Notes: generated from the letters alone by a model not told the origin. Positions 34,276 through 43,045 are shown, counted from the first letter of the stretch. The stretch is 64,000 nucleotides of DNA from Streptomyces acidiscabies (GCF_020010905.1 NZ_JAGJBY010000001.1:1942001-2006000), one strand, 5' to 3'. Numbers and translations are program-made.

Positions 34276-34683
34276 ATGGAACCGGGAACCCTCTACTACG
34301 ACCCCGCCACCGACAAGGTCGGCGAATACCAGGACCACCTCGGCAAGTACGCCATGCTCCGCCCCGTCGGCGGCGGCACCGAATGGTCCGCCGACCCCAA
34401 GACCCTCCGCCCCCCGACGGACACCGAACGCCTCCGCGCCGGCGTGAAGGCCGCGAACCGCCAGAGCCTCAACACCCCGCCGAAGAACCCCCCGTTGGAA
34501 CCGGCGATCGACCTGAACGTCCCCCCGCGCCCCTACCCCAACTGCGCCACCTGCGACGAACTCGCCACCCTCCGCCGAGCCGCCGCCAAGGAACTGGACT
34601 ACAGCGCAGCCGCCGACGCGAACGTCCTCCTCCGCCGCCACCACGCCGAGGCCCACCCCCAGCTCCAGGGCACCACGGAGTGA
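34276..34683 (+). CDS. Conserved small hypothetical protein near DUF397 locus
   Basis: A 135-residue soluble protein beginning MEPGTLYYDPATDKVGEYQD. The first half looks like a beta-rich domain often found in Streptomyces next to XRE/DUF397 genes, and the second half carries NCATCDEL (a CxxC) and a His-rich RRHHAEAH stretch, together a possible metal site. AAAGGA lies 10 bases before the ATG. The next gene starts in its stop. Function unknown. Confidence 0.7.
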   Translation: MEPGTLYYDPATDKVGEYQDHLGKYAMLRPVGGGTEWSADPKTLRPPTDTERLRAGVKAANRQSLNTPPKNPPLEPAIDLNVPPRPYPNCATCDELATLRRAAAKELDYSAAADANVLLRRHHAEAHPQLQGTTE

Positions 34684-34877
34684 CCCGCCTCCACCCCCAC
34701 CAGATCACCGAAGTCCCCCCGACCTACGCGACACCCCCACCCCGCATCCCCCCACCGCCGCTGCAACCCCCGCCGCCCCCCACCCCCCGCCTCCTCGACA
34801 CCCTCCTCACAGCCCTGAGCCTCGCCAGCCTCTTCGCGATGTCCGCAGCGACCCTGACGAGGCTCCTCCACACCTGA
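34680..34877 (+). CDS. Proline-rich single-pass small membrane protein
   Basis: A 65-residue product starting at the GTG that overlaps the previous stop (GTGA). Residues 15-38 are proline-rich (PPPRIPPPPLQPPPPP) and residues 42-62 form one hydrophobic helix (TALSLASLFAMSAATLTRLL). Tight coupling supports reality despite small size. Function unknown. Confidence 0.55.
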   Translation: MTRLHPHQITEVPPTYATPPPRIPPPPLQPPPPPTPRLLDTLLTALSLASLFAMSAATLTRLLHT

Positions 34878-34975
34878 TCCGCCCCCAACACCCCTGAACG
34901 TCCCGCCCGTTCACTGTCCCCCGCAGCGGACGGACGGGACTCCACCGCCCCCCGCCCCCAAGCTAGCGTCACCCC

Positions 34976-35446
34976 ATGACCCGTCTGGAGCGCCTCAGAG
35001 CCGACCACGCCCCCGCCCTGCTCGCCTTCGAGCTGGAGAACCGCGCCTACTTCGCCCGCACCATCCCCGACCGTGGCGACGACTACTTCCGGGAGTTCGA
35101 CGACCGACTCGCCGGCCTCCTCGCCGAGCAGGAAGAGGGCGTATGCCACTTCCACGTCCTGCTGAGCGGCGAGGAAGTGGCGGCCCGGATCAACCTCGTG
35201 GACGTAGAGGACGACCTCGCCGAGCTGGGCTACCGAGTGGGCGAGCGCTGGACCGGGCGAGGAGTCGCGACACGCGCCGTCGGCGAGGTGTGCCGGCTGG
35301 CGCGAGACACGTACGGCCTCCGAGGACTCTTCGCGGGGACCGACACCGGAAACCGCGCCTCGCAGACCGTCCTGGAGCGGAACGGGTTCGTGACCACCGG
35401 CGCCACTGAGCGCGGCGGAGTCCGGTACGAGCTCGCGCTCATCTGA
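34976..35446 (+). CDS. GNAT acetyltransferase
   Basis: A 156-residue RimJ-like N-acetyltransferase. Acetyl-CoA loop GRGVATRAVGEV at about 98-109 and the ending NRASQTVLERNGFVTTG are clear family landmarks. No strong ribosome site precedes the ATG. It is monocistronic. Substrate unknown. Confidence 0.9.
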   Translation: MTRLERLRADHAPALLAFELENRAYFARTIPDRGDDYFREFDDRLAGLLAEQEEGVCHFHVLLSGEEVAARINLVDVEDDLAELGYRVGERWTGRGVATRAVGEVCRLARDTYGLRGLFAGTDTGNRASQTVLERNGFVTTGATERGGVRYELALI

Positions 35447-35502
35447 GCGGGGGTTCATCACGATCGGGTTTCAGCCAGTGGCGTAACCCTTGCATCTCGG
35501 GC

Positions 35503-35549
35503 ATGTAATCGATTCCAATCGAGTTAACACGTCGATGTAATCGATTCCA
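35503..35549. promoter_or_regulatory. Two RbsR operators
   Basis: ATGTAATCGATTCCA occurs twice in direct orientation, at 35503-35517 and 35535-35549, 32 bp apart. Each contains the near-palindrome GTAATCGATTCC with the central CG of LacI-type operators. They lie just upstream of the GGAGG and ATG of rbsR, so RbsR should repress its own operon here. Confidence 0.85.
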
Positions 35550-35567
35550 CGAGGAGGTGGGGCGGTC

Positions 35568-36584
35568 ATGGCGAGCATCAAGGATGTTGCCGCCGAGGCG
35601 GGCGTGTCCGTGGCGACCGTGTCGCGTGTCCTGAATCGGCACCCCTCGGTCAGTGCGGACGCACGGACCCGTGTCGAGGCCGCCGTCGAGGCGCTGGGGT
35701 ACCGCCCCAACGCCGTCGCGCGCTCCCTGCGTACCGATCAGACCCGCACCCTCGGGCTCGTGATCAGCGACGTGCTGAACCCGTACTTCACCGAGCTGGC
35801 GAGGTCCGTCGAGGAAGAGGCGCGGGCGCTCGGATACAGCGTGATCATCGGGAACGCGGACGAGCGGCCGGACCTCCAGGACCACCACGTACGGACGCTG
35901 CTGGACCGCCGTATCGACGGCCTGCTCGTCTCGCCCACCGACGGCGGATCGCCGCTGATGCTGGAGGCCGCCCGGAGCGGGACGCCGATGGTGTTCGTGG
36001 ACCGCTGGATCCCCGGCGTCGACGTACCCGTGGTGCGGTCGGACGGCCGCGCGGCTGTCCGGGATCTCGTCGCGCACCTGCACCGGCTGGGCCACCGGCG
36101 GCTCGCGATCATCGCGGGGCCCGCGGCGACCACGACCGGCCAGGAGCGCGTCGAGGCGTTCCGGGAGGCGCTCGCGCAGTGCGGGCTCGACCTGCCGGCC
36201 CAGTACATCGGCCAGGGCGACTTCCAGGCCGAGAGCGGACGCCGGGTCACCGAGGGGTTCCTCGACCTCGCCGAACCCCCGCAGGTCGTGTTCGCGGCGG
36301 ACAACCTGATGGCGCTGGGCGCCCTGGACGCCGTACGCGCGCGCGGGCTGCGCGTGCCGGACGACATCGCGCTCGCCGCGTTCGACGACATCCGCTGGTT
36401 CGTGCACACGGACCCGCCGATCACCGCGATCGCCCAGCCCACGGGCGAGTTGGGCCGCGCGGCCGTACGCGCGCTCGTGGACCGCATCGAGGGGCGGGCG
36501 CCGCAGTCGGTGACACTCCCCGCCCGTCTCGTCGTTCGCCGCTCCTGCGGCGAGAACCCCGTAACGAACAGGAGCCAGTCGTGA
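35568..36584 (+). CDS. rbsR: LacI family repressor of the ribose operon
   Basis: A 338-residue regulator: HTH SIKDVAAEAGVSVATVSRVL at residues 3-22, hinge YRPNAVARSLR near 47-57, and a ribose-binding-protein-like sensor. GGAGG precedes the ATG and two operators lie upstream. It is the first gene of rbsR-rbsA-rbsCB-rbsK-rbsD and its stop overlaps the rbsA start, so it is autoregulated with the genes it controls. Ribose or a phosphate is the expected inducer. Confidence 0.92.
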   Translation: MASIKDVAAEAGVSVATVSRVLNRHPSVSADARTRVEAAVEALGYRPNAVARSLRTDQTRTLGLVISDVLNPYFTELARSVEEEARALGYSVIIGNADERPDLQDHHVRTLLDRRIDGLLVSPTDGGSPLMLEAARSGTPMVFVDRWIPGVDVPVVRSDGRAAVRDLVAHLHRLGHRRLAIIAGPAATTTGQERVEAFREALAQCGLDLPAQYIGQGDFQAESGRRVTEGFLDLAEPPQVVFAADNLMALGALDAVRARGLRVPDDIALAAFDDIRWFVHTDPPITAIAQPTGELGRAAVRALVDRIEGRAPQSVTLPARLVVRRSCGENPVTNRSQS

Positions 36585-38101
36585 GCAACGCGGACGAGTT
36601 GCTGCGCATCGAGGGCATCAGGAAGACCTTCCCCGGGGTGGTCGCGCTGGACCGCGTCGACTTCGACCTGAGGCGGGGCGAGGTCCATGTCCTGCTGGGT
36701 GAGAACGGCGCGGGAAAGAGCACGCTGATCAAGATGCTCTCCGGTGCGTACACCCCCGACGAGGGACGGATTCTGGCCGGCGGCGAGGAGGTGCGCATCC
36801 ATGGTGCGCAGGACTCCGAGCGGCTCGGGATCGCCACGATCTACCAGGAGTTCAACCTCGTCCCCGACCTGACGGTCGCCGAGAACATCTTCCTGGGCCG
36901 CCAGCCGCGCAAGTACGGGATGATCGACCGGAAGCGGATGGAGGCGGACGCCGAGGTGCTGCTCGCACGCGTCGGCGTCAACGTCTCCCCCCGCGCGCGG
37001 GTGCGTGAACTGGGCATCGCGCGGCTCCAGATGGTCGAGATCGCGAAGGCGCTGAGCCTGAACGCGCGCGTACTGATCATGGACGAGCCGACGGCCGTGC
37101 TGACCTCCGAGGAGGTCGAGAAGCTGTTCGTCATCGTGCGGAAGCTGCGCGAGGACGGCGTGGGGATCGTCTTCATCACGCACCACCTGGAGGAGATCGC
37201 CGCGCTCGGGGACCGGGTGACGGTCATCCGGGACGGCAAGTCGGTCGGCCAGGTGCCCGCCTCCACGCCGGAGGAGGAACTCGTACGGCTGATGGTGGGC
37301 CGGTCCATCGAGCAGCAGTACCCGCGCGAGCGGGCCGACACGGGCGCGGCGCTGCTGTCCGTGGAGGGGCTGACCCGGGACGGCGTCTTCCACGACGTCA
37401 GCTTCGAGGTGCGCGCGGGTGAGGTCGTCGGGATCGCCGGTCTCGTGGGCGCGGGTCGTACTGAAGTAGTACGCGCCGTGTTCGGGGCGGACCCGTACGA
37501 CCACGGTACGGTCCGGGTTTCCGGGGACTCTTTGAAGAAGCACGACGTCGTCGCGGCGATGGCCGCCGGGATCGGTCTAGTACCTGAGGACCGCAAGGGT
37601 CAGGGTCTCGTCCTCGATCAGTCGGTCGAGGAGAACCTGGGACTGGTCACTCTCAGGTCTGCCACCAGAAGTGGCATCGTCGACCTCAAGAGCCAGCACG
37701 ACGACGCCGCGCGGATCGCCGAGCAGCTCGGCGTACGGATGGCCGGGCTCGGCCAGCAGGTGCGCACGCTGTCCGGCGGGAACCAGCAGAAGGTCGTCAT
37801 CGGCAAGTGGCTGCTGGCCGACACGAAGGTGCTGATCCTCGACGAGCCGACGCGCGGGATCGACGTCGGCGCCAAGGTCGAGATCTACCAGCTGATCAAC
37901 GAACTGACGGCCGCCGGGGCGGCCGTACTCATGATCTCCAGCGATCTGCCCGAGGTGCTCGGTATGAGCGACCGGGTGCTGGTGATGGCGCAGGGCCGCA
38001 TCGCGGGCGAGCTGTCCGCCGCCGACGCCACGCAGGACGCGGTCATGTCGCTGGCCGTGAGCAACCCCACTACCGAACTGGAGGCCCCCCGTGGCCGCTG
38101 A
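36581..38101 (+). CDS. rbsA: Ribose ABC importer ATPase
   Basis: A 506-residue CUT2 ATPase with two NBDs. NBD1: GENGAGKS (about 43), Walker B LIMDEPTA (about 166), with the signature replaced by ELGIARLQMVEIAKAL. NBD2: GLVGAGRTE in place of a normal Walker A (about 286), LSGGNQQKV (about 396) and LILDEPTRGIDVGAK (about 416). A degenerate second Walker A is normal for RbsA. It drives uptake through the fused RbsC-RbsB protein; GTG start overlaps the rbsR stop. Confidence 0.95.
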   Translation: MSNADELLRIEGIRKTFPGVVALDRVDFDLRRGEVHVLLGENGAGKSTLIKMLSGAYTPDEGRILAGGEEVRIHGAQDSERLGIATIYQEFNLVPDLTVAENIFLGRQPRKYGMIDRKRMEADAEVLLARVGVNVSPRARVRELGIARLQMVEIAKALSLNARVLIMDEPTAVLTSEEVEKLFVIVRKLREDGVGIVFITHHLEEIAALGDRVTVIRDGKSVGQVPASTPEEELVRLMVGRSIEQQYPRERADTGAALLSVEGLTRDGVFHDVSFEVRAGEVVGIAGLVGAGRTEVVRAVFGADPYDHGTVRVSGDSLKKHDVVAAMAAGIGLVPEDRKGQGLVLDQSVEENLGLVTLRSATRSGIVDLKSQHDDAARIAEQLGVRMAGLGQQVRTLSGGNQQKVVIGKWLLADTKVLILDEPTRGIDVGAKVEIYQLINELTAAGAAVLMISSDLPEVLGMSDRVLVMAQGRIAGELSAADATQDAVMSLAVSNPTTELEAPRGR

Positions 38102-40037
38102 AACGCTCAAGAGCGGTACGGGCGCCGGTGGCGCCGCGGCGGTGCGCCGCCTGCTGCTCGACAACGGCGCGCTGACCGCGCTGATCGTCCTCGTCATCGC
38201 CATGTCGGCGCTGTCGGGCGACTTCCTGACGACCGACAACCTGCTCAACGTCGGTGTCCAGGCGGCCGTGACCGCCATCCTCGCCTTCGGTGTCACCTTC
38301 GTGATCGTCTCGGCGGGCATCGACCTGTCGGTGGGTTCGGTGGCGGCGCTGTCGGCGACCGTGCTGGCGTGGAGCGCCACGTCGCACGGGGTGCCGGTGG
38401 TGCTGGCCGTGCTGCTGGCGCTGGCTACGGGTGTCGCTGCCGGTCTGATCAACGGCTTCCTGATCTCGTACGGCAAGCTGCCGCCGTTCATCGCGACGCT
38501 CGCGATGCTGTCGGTGGGGCGCGGGCTCGCGCTGGTGATCTCGGACGGGTCGCCGACCGCGTTCCCGGACTCGATCTCCCACCTCGGTGACACGCTCGGC
38601 GGGTGGCTGCCGGTGCCGGTGCTCGTGATGGTGGCCATGGGGCTCATCGCGGCGTTCGTCCTCAGCCGTACGTACATCGGTCGTTCGATGTACGCCATCG
38701 GTGGTAACGAGGAAGCGGCACGCCTGTCGGGTCTTCGGGTGAACCGGCAGAAGCTCGCGATCTACGCGATGTCCGGTGTCTTCGCCGCCATCGCCGGTGT
38801 CGTGCTGGCCTCCCGGCTCTCCTCCGCGCAGCCGCAGGCCGCCAGCGGGTACGAGCTGGACGCCATCGCGGCCGTCGTCATCGGGGGCGCGTCCCTCGCC
38901 GGGGGTACGGGTAAGGCCTCGGGGACGCTGATCGGTGCGCTGATCCTCGCGGTGCTGCGCAACGGGCTGAACCTGCTGAACGTCTCCGCGTTCTGGCAGC
39001 AGGTCGTGATCGGCGTGGTCATCGCGCTGGCGGTGCTGCTGGACACGGTGCGGCGCAAGGCCGGGGCGGCTCCTACGGCGATCGGGGCGCCCGGTGGGGG
39101 CAAGAGCAAGCAGGTCGCGACGTACGGCATCGCGGCTGTGGTGACCGTGGCGATCGTGGGGGCGACCTCGTTCCTGCACAACGACTCGACGTCCGGCAAC
39201 CAGAAGATCGGGCTTTCGCTCTCCACCCTCAACAACCCGTTCTTCGTGCAGATCCGGTCCGGGGCGCAGGCCGAGGCGAAGAAGCTCGGTGTCGACCTGA
39301 CCGTCACCGACGCGCAGAACGACGCCTCGCAGCAGGCCAACCAGCTCCAGAACTTCACCAGTTCGGGCCTCAAGGCGATCATCGTCAACCCGGTGGACTC
39401 GGACGCTGCGAGCAACTCCGTGAAGGCCGCGGACAAGGCGAAGATCCCGGTCATCGCCGTCGACCGTGGCGTGAACAAGGCCGATGTGGACGCGCTGGTC
39501 GCCTCCGACAACGTCGCCGGTGGTGAGCAGGCGGCGAAGACCATCGCCGAGAAGCTCGGCGGCAACGGGAAGATCGTCATCCTTCAGGGGCAGGCGGGTA
39601 CGTCCGCCGCGCGCGAGCGGGCCGAGGGCTTCGCCAAGGGGCTCAAGGCGTACCCGGGGATCCAGGTCGTCGCACAGCAGCCGGCGGACTTCGACCGGAC
39701 CAAGGGGCTCGACGTGATGTCGAACCTGCTCCAGGCACACCCCGATGTGCAGGGTGTCATCGCCGCGAACGACGAGATGGCGCTGGGCGCGGCCAAGGCG
39801 CTCGGGTCGAAGGCCGGGAAGTCCGTGCAGGTCGTCGGGTTCGACGGAACTCCCGATGGGCTCAAGGCGGTTGAGCAGGGGACGCTGTACGCGTCCGTGG
39901 CTCAGCAGCCGTCGCAGCTCGGGAAGATCGCGGTGGACAACGCGCTGAAGGCGATCAAGGGGGAGAAGGTCGAGGAGACGATCAAGGTGCCGGTGAAGGT
40001 GGTCACGAAGGAGAACGTGGCCGGGTTCAGCGGCTGA
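38091..40037 (+). CDS. Fused ribose permease and binding protein (RbsC-RbsB)
   Basis: A 648-residue single chain. Residues 1-325 are a CUT2 permease (GVTFVIVSAGIDLSVGSVAA near 64, SMYAIGGNEEAARLSG near 201). Residues 341-361 are an extra membrane helix replacing a signal peptide, and from about 369 to the end there is a RbsB-type ribose-binding domain (LSLSTLNNPFFVQI...VDRGVNKADVDALVASD...VVGFDGTPDGL). So the binding protein is tethered to the permease. It starts at GTG 38091, 11 bp inside rbsA. No frameshift is seen at the joint. Confidence 0.93.
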   Translation: MAAETLKSGTGAGGAAAVRRLLLDNGALTALIVLVIAMSALSGDFLTTDNLLNVGVQAAVTAILAFGVTFVIVSAGIDLSVGSVAALSATVLAWSATSHGVPVVLAVLLALATGVAAGLINGFLISYGKLPPFIATLAMLSVGRGLALVISDGSPTAFPDSISHLGDTLGGWLPVPVLVMVAMGLIAAFVLSRTYIGRSMYAIGGNEEAARLSGLRVNRQKLAIYAMSGVFAAIAGVVLASRLSSAQPQAASGYELDAIAAVVIGGASLAGGTGKASGTLIGALILAVLRNGLNLLNVSAFWQQVVIGVVIALAVLLDTVRRKAGAAPTAIGAPGGGKSKQVATYGIAAVVTVAIVGATSFLHNDSTSGNQKIGLSLSTLNNPFFVQIRSGAQAEAKKLGVDLTVTDAQNDASQQANQLQNFTSSGLKAIIVNPVDSDAASNSVKAADKAKIPVIAVDRGVNKADVDALVASDNVAGGEQAAKTIAEKLGGNGKIVILQGQAGTSAARERAEGFAKGLKAYPGIQVVAQQPADFDRTKGLDVMSNLLQAHPDVQGVIAANDEMALGAAKALGSKAGKSVQVVGFDGTPDGLKAVEQGTLYASVAQQPSQLGKIAVDNALKAIKGEKVEETIKVPVKVVTKENVAGFSG

Positions 40038-40051
40038 GACAGCTCAGGGGT

Positions 40052-40078
40052 GGGTGGCGGGGTGAACTCCCGTCACCC
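40052..40078 (+). other. Hairpin between rbsCB and rbsK
   Basis: GGGTGGCGGG pairs with CCCGTCACCC with one mismatch. A stem at this place could slow transcription or protect the upstream mRNA, giving more transport protein than kinase. Confidence 0.5.
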
Positions 40079-40114
40079 GCACCGCCGTTCACAGGGATGA
40101 CTGGGAGTCAATTC

Positions 40115-41020
40115 ATGTACGACTACGACCTGCTGGTCGTCGGTTCGGCCAACGCCGATCTCGTGATCGGTGTCGAGCGCAGGCCCGGCGCCGGGGAGAC
40201 GGTGCTCGGGTCGGACCTCGCCGTCCATCCCGGCGGCAAGGGGGCCAACCAGGCGGTCGCCGCCGCGCGGCTCGGTGCGCGTACGGCGCTGCTCGCGCGG
40301 GTCGGGGACGACGCGAACGGGCGGCTGCTGCTGGAGTCGCAGCGCGGCGCCGGGGTCGACACGGTCGGCGTGCTGGTGGGCGGGGCGCCGACCGGCGTCG
40401 CGCTGATCACCGTCGACCCGTCGGGGGACAACAGCATCGTGGTGTCGCCCGGTGCGAACGGGCGGCTGACGCCTGAGGACATCCGGTCCGCCGGGTCCCT
40501 GTTCCACGCCTCGCGGGTAGTCTCGGCGCAGTTGGAGATCCCGCTGGAGTCGGTCGTGGAGGTCGTGCGGCAACTGCCGTCCGGTACGCGGTTCGTGCTG
40601 AACCCCTCTCCCCCGCAGGCGCTGCCCGCCGAGGTGTTGGCCGCGTGCGATCCGCTGATCGTCAACGAGCACGAGGCCCGGGTGATCCTGGGTGGTGGCT
40701 CGATCGGGGACGATCCTGCCGAGTGGGCGCGGGAGTTGCTCGCGAGTGGGCCCAAGTCGGTGGTGGTGACGCTGGGTTCGGAGGGAGCGTTGGTCGCGTC
40801 TTCGGATGAGGGGGTCGCGCGAGTCGCGTCCGTGAAGGTCGACGCCGTCGACACGACCGGCGCCGGGGACTCCTTCACGGCCGCGCTGGCCTGGAAGTTG
40901 GGGGCGGGTGCGTCTCTCGCGGAGGCCGCTGCTTACGCGGCTCGCGTCGGTGCGGTCGCGGTGACGCGGCGGGGTGCGCAGGAGTCGTTCCCCACGGCCG
41001 AGGAGGTCGAAGCTCTGTGA
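40115..41020 (+). CDS. rbsK: Ribokinase
   Basis: A 301-residue PfkB-family kinase that makes ribose-5-phosphate. Motifs: GSANADLVIGVERRP (about 9-23), GGKGANQAVAAARLG (about 40-54) and the catalytic DTTGAGDSFTAAL (Asp about 250). ATG 40115 follows GGGAG by 6 bases; an in-frame ATG at 40097 is less likely. Stop overlaps the rbsD start. Confidence 0.95.
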   Translation: MYDYDLLVVGSANADLVIGVERRPGAGETVLGSDLAVHPGGKGANQAVAAARLGARTALLARVGDDANGRLLLESQRGAGVDTVGVLVGGAPTGVALITVDPSGDNSIVVSPGANGRLTPEDIRSAGSLFHASRVVSAQLEIPLESVVEVVRQLPSGTRFVLNPSPPQALPAEVLAACDPLIVNEHEARVILGGGSIGDDPAEWARELLASGPKSVVVTLGSEGALVASSDEGVARVASVKVDAVDTTGAGDSFTAALAWKLGAGASLAEAAAYAARVGAVAVTRRGAQESFPTAEEVEAL

Positions 41021-41406
41021 AGAAGGGTGGGATTCTGAATCGCCATCTCGCGGGGGCCATCGCCGAGTTGGGGCACGGGGACGGGGTGCTCGTCTGCGAC
41101 GCGGGGATGCCGATCCCGGACGGGCCCCGGGTGGTCGACCTCGCGTTCCGGGCGGGGGTGCCGTCGTTCGAGGACGTACTCGCCGGGCTGCTCGACGAGT
41201 TGGTGGTCGAGGGGGCGGTCGCGGCGGCGGAGGTGCGGGAGGCGAACCCTGCTGCGGACGCGTTGTTGGCCGGGTCGTTCGCGGAGCTGGCGTACGTGTC
41301 GCACGAGAAGCTGAAGGAACTGAGCGCGGGGGCACGGTTGGTGGTGCGGACGGGGGAGGCCCGGCCGTACGCGAACGTGCTGTTGCGGTGCGGGGTGTTC
41401 TTCTAG
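41017..41406 (+). CDS. rbsD: D-ribose pyranase
   Basis: A 129-residue RbsD: KKGGILNRHLAGAIAELGHGD (residues 2-22) with the catalytic His in LGHGD, DAGMPIPDG, and the end VRTGEARPYANVLLRCGV. It converts pyranose to furanose ribose for the kinase. Last gene of the ribose operon. Confidence 0.95.
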   Translation: MKKGGILNRHLAGAIAELGHGDGVLVCDAGMPIPDGPRVVDLAFRAGVPSFEDVLAGLLDELVVEGAVAAAEVREANPAADALLAGSFAELAYVSHEKLKELSAGARLVVRTGEARPYANVLLRCGVFF

Positions 41407-41427
41407 CTCCCGGTGCCGGAAATGCTT

Positions 41428-41466
41428 CGAGGGGCCCCGTCCGTCGACCGGGCCCCTCGGCGTTTC
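41428..41466 (+). terminator. Intrinsic terminator of the ribose operon
   Basis: CGAGGGGCCC and GGGCCCCTCG form a perfect 10-bp stem 22 bp after the rbsD stop, followed by CGTTTCCCC. Confidence 0.85.
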
Positions 41467-41548
41467 CCCCTCCGTGTCGGAACCCTCGTGATCCCCCCAG
41501 ATCCCCCTCCAGGGTTCCGACGCACAGTACGACCGGGCTGGGTGGCAA

Positions 41549-41582
41549 AGGGTTGTACGGCTTCTGCAAGATTTTTCCGGGC
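41549..41582 (+). repeat. 34-bp dispersed repeat, copy 2
   Basis: Inverted relative to copy 1 at 32481-32514; TTGTACGG and GCAAGATTTTTCCGG are shared, 30 of 34 positions in all. It lies between a terminator and a secreted-protein gene. Confidence 0.85.
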
Positions 41583-41740
41583 GCCGGCATCAGCGGCGGC
41601 GTCGCACGCGGATCACCCATAAAGGCAGAAGTCACCGGTCCCGCCCTACTCGGGAGTTGGGGTCATTTGCCTCTATCACCTCATGGTTACCCACGGAAAT
41701 CTTGATCAGGAACACAGCCACCGAAACGAGAGGAGCCACT

Positions 41741-42244
41741 GTGCTCACGTCGAGTCGTCCGAACGGGCGTCGTCTCCTGAACAAGTCCCTGGGCCTGCTG
41801 GCCGTGGCCGGAATGGGCCTCGGCGCGGTCGCCATGACGGGCGGCACCGCCTATGCCGCACTGTCCAACAGGGGCGGAGGCAATGTCCCGCTCTCCATCC
41901 AGGGCGGACGGGTCAGCCTTCCCGACAGCGCCAACAGCGTCCTGGTGACCATCCCCGGCACGGGCGCGTTCTGCACCGGCCGTCCGGGCGACCGCAGCGC
42001 CAATATCAGCACCGGGCTCCAGGTGGGCGAGGGCACCTCGTTCTCGATCGACGCGTTCAGCGACGGCTCCTGCCGGGGGAACAAGGTCTCCCCGGGCATC
42101 GGCTACACGGCCTCGTACAACGGTCCCAGCCCGAAGAACGGGACGTTCACGCTCGTACAGGTCCGCATCACGAATCCCGCCATGTTCGTCTGCACCGACG
42201 GCGGCTGGACCGACGGCCTCGGCGCCGGGTGCCGGCAGGCCTGA
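41741..42244 (+). CDS. Small secreted protein
   Basis: A 167-residue product with a long N-terminal signal: RRLLNKSLGLLAVAGMGLGAVAMTGGTAYA, cleavage likely after AYA near 39. The mature domain has four cysteines and Ser/Gly/Thr-rich beta segments (FCTGRPGDRSANISTG, FVCTDGGWTDG). GTG 41741 follows AGGAG by 7 bases; a longer frame upstream puts non-signal sequence in front. Family not recognised. Monocistronic. Confidence 0.75.
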   Translation: MLTSSRPNGRRLLNKSLGLLAVAGMGLGAVAMTGGTAYAALSNRGGGNVPLSIQGGRVSLPDSANSVLVTIPGTGAFCTGRPGDRSANISTGLQVGEGTSFSIDAFSDGSCRGNKVSPGIGYTASYNGPSPKNGTFTLVQVRITNPAMFVCTDGGWTDGLGAGCRQA

Positions 42245-42271
42245 CCGACTCGCCGCCGAGCGGCGTGAACG

Positions 42272-43045
42272 TCAACTGACGTACGGGACAGCAGGGGTGG
42301 GCCCAGTAGCGGGCCCACCCCTGCCCGCGCGCCGCGACACGATGTGCCGTGACGACGTCACCTCTGACACGTGGTCCGTACCCCGTCCGTCCGGCTTCCG
42401 CGTCTCGCCGCACGTCGTGCCGCCCAGATGCCCGAGCCAGCGGAGGATGGCCTCGGACCGTCCCCGCACTTCGAGCTTCGCGTAGATGCGGCTCAGATAG
42501 TTCCGCACCGTCTTCTCGGTCAGGAACATGCCCCGGGCGATGTCGCGGACACCCTGTCCGGCGGCGAGCAGTTCCATGACCTGCCGCTCCCGCTCGGACA
42601 GCGTGCGAAACCCGTGCTCCTGAGCACCCACCCGGCCGACGACCTTGCCCGGTTCGGCGGCGATCACCGGATCGAGGCAGCTTCCTCCGCGCGCCGTCCA
42701 CAGCAGCATCCACGGGAGCCACCGCGACACGTGAACGGTCTCCAGCAGGTAGCTGCCGGCGCCGTGGTCCAGGGCCTGCCGTACGTCCTGCCAGTCGAGC
42801 CAGTACGCCAGCACCGCGACGGGCGGCAGACCGCCCTCCGCCGAGAACCGCTCCAGTTCCCGCGCCGGGCCGGGGCCGTAGAACAGGACGACGTCGTCGC
42901 TCGCGCGAATCTCGTGCGGCTCTTCTACGAGCCGGCTCTCGACGTTCGCCATGGCGGGCGGCCGGCTGCCGTGACGGCTCACCAGAGCCACGGTCAGCGA
43001 CTCGGTGCGCAACGGCTGTGGGGGGAAGGCGAGGTCGTGCGGCAC
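42272..43045 (-). CDS. LuxR-type regulator with degenerate receiver
   Basis: A 257-residue protein. The C-terminal HTH (LSERERQVMELLAAGQGVRDIARGMFLTEKTVRNYLSRIYAKL, about residues 150-192) is standard. The N-terminal part looks like a response-regulator receiver but has no Asp after the third strand (AVLAYWLDW) and has Glu in place of the conserved Lys (GAGSYLLE), so phosphorylation is unlikely. The GTG at 43045 follows GGAG. About 45 extra residues follow the HTH and overlap a hairpin in the DNA. An ACAAGT dyad upstream may be its operator. Confidence 0.85.
   Translation of the reverse strand: MPHDLAFPPQPLRTESLTVALVSRHGSRPPAMANVESRLVEEPHEIRASDDVVLFYGPGPARELERFSAEGGLPPVAVLAYWLDWQDVRQALDHGAGSYLLETVHVSRWLPWMLLWTARGGSCLDPVIAAEPGKVVGRVGAQEHGFRTLSERERQVMELLAAGQGVRDIARGMFLTEKTVRNYLSRIYAKLEVRGRSEAILRWLGHLGGTTCGETRKPDGRGTDHVSEVTSSRHIVSRRAGRGGPATGPTPAVPYVS
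42292..42323. terminator. Perfect 13-bp hairpin at convergent 3' ends
   Basis: CAGGGGTGGGCCC and GGGCCCACCCCTG with a 6-base loop. It lies 47 bp after the secreted-protein stop and inside the last codons of the LuxR gene, so it probably ends the plus-strand transcript. Confidence 0.8.

Larger units (their letters stand above)
41407..41740. other. Gap after the ribose operon
   Basis: This 334-bp stretch holds the rbs terminator (41428-41466), the second copy of the 34-bp repeat (41549-41582) and the promoter region of the next small gene. I see no further gene in it. Confidence 0.6.
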
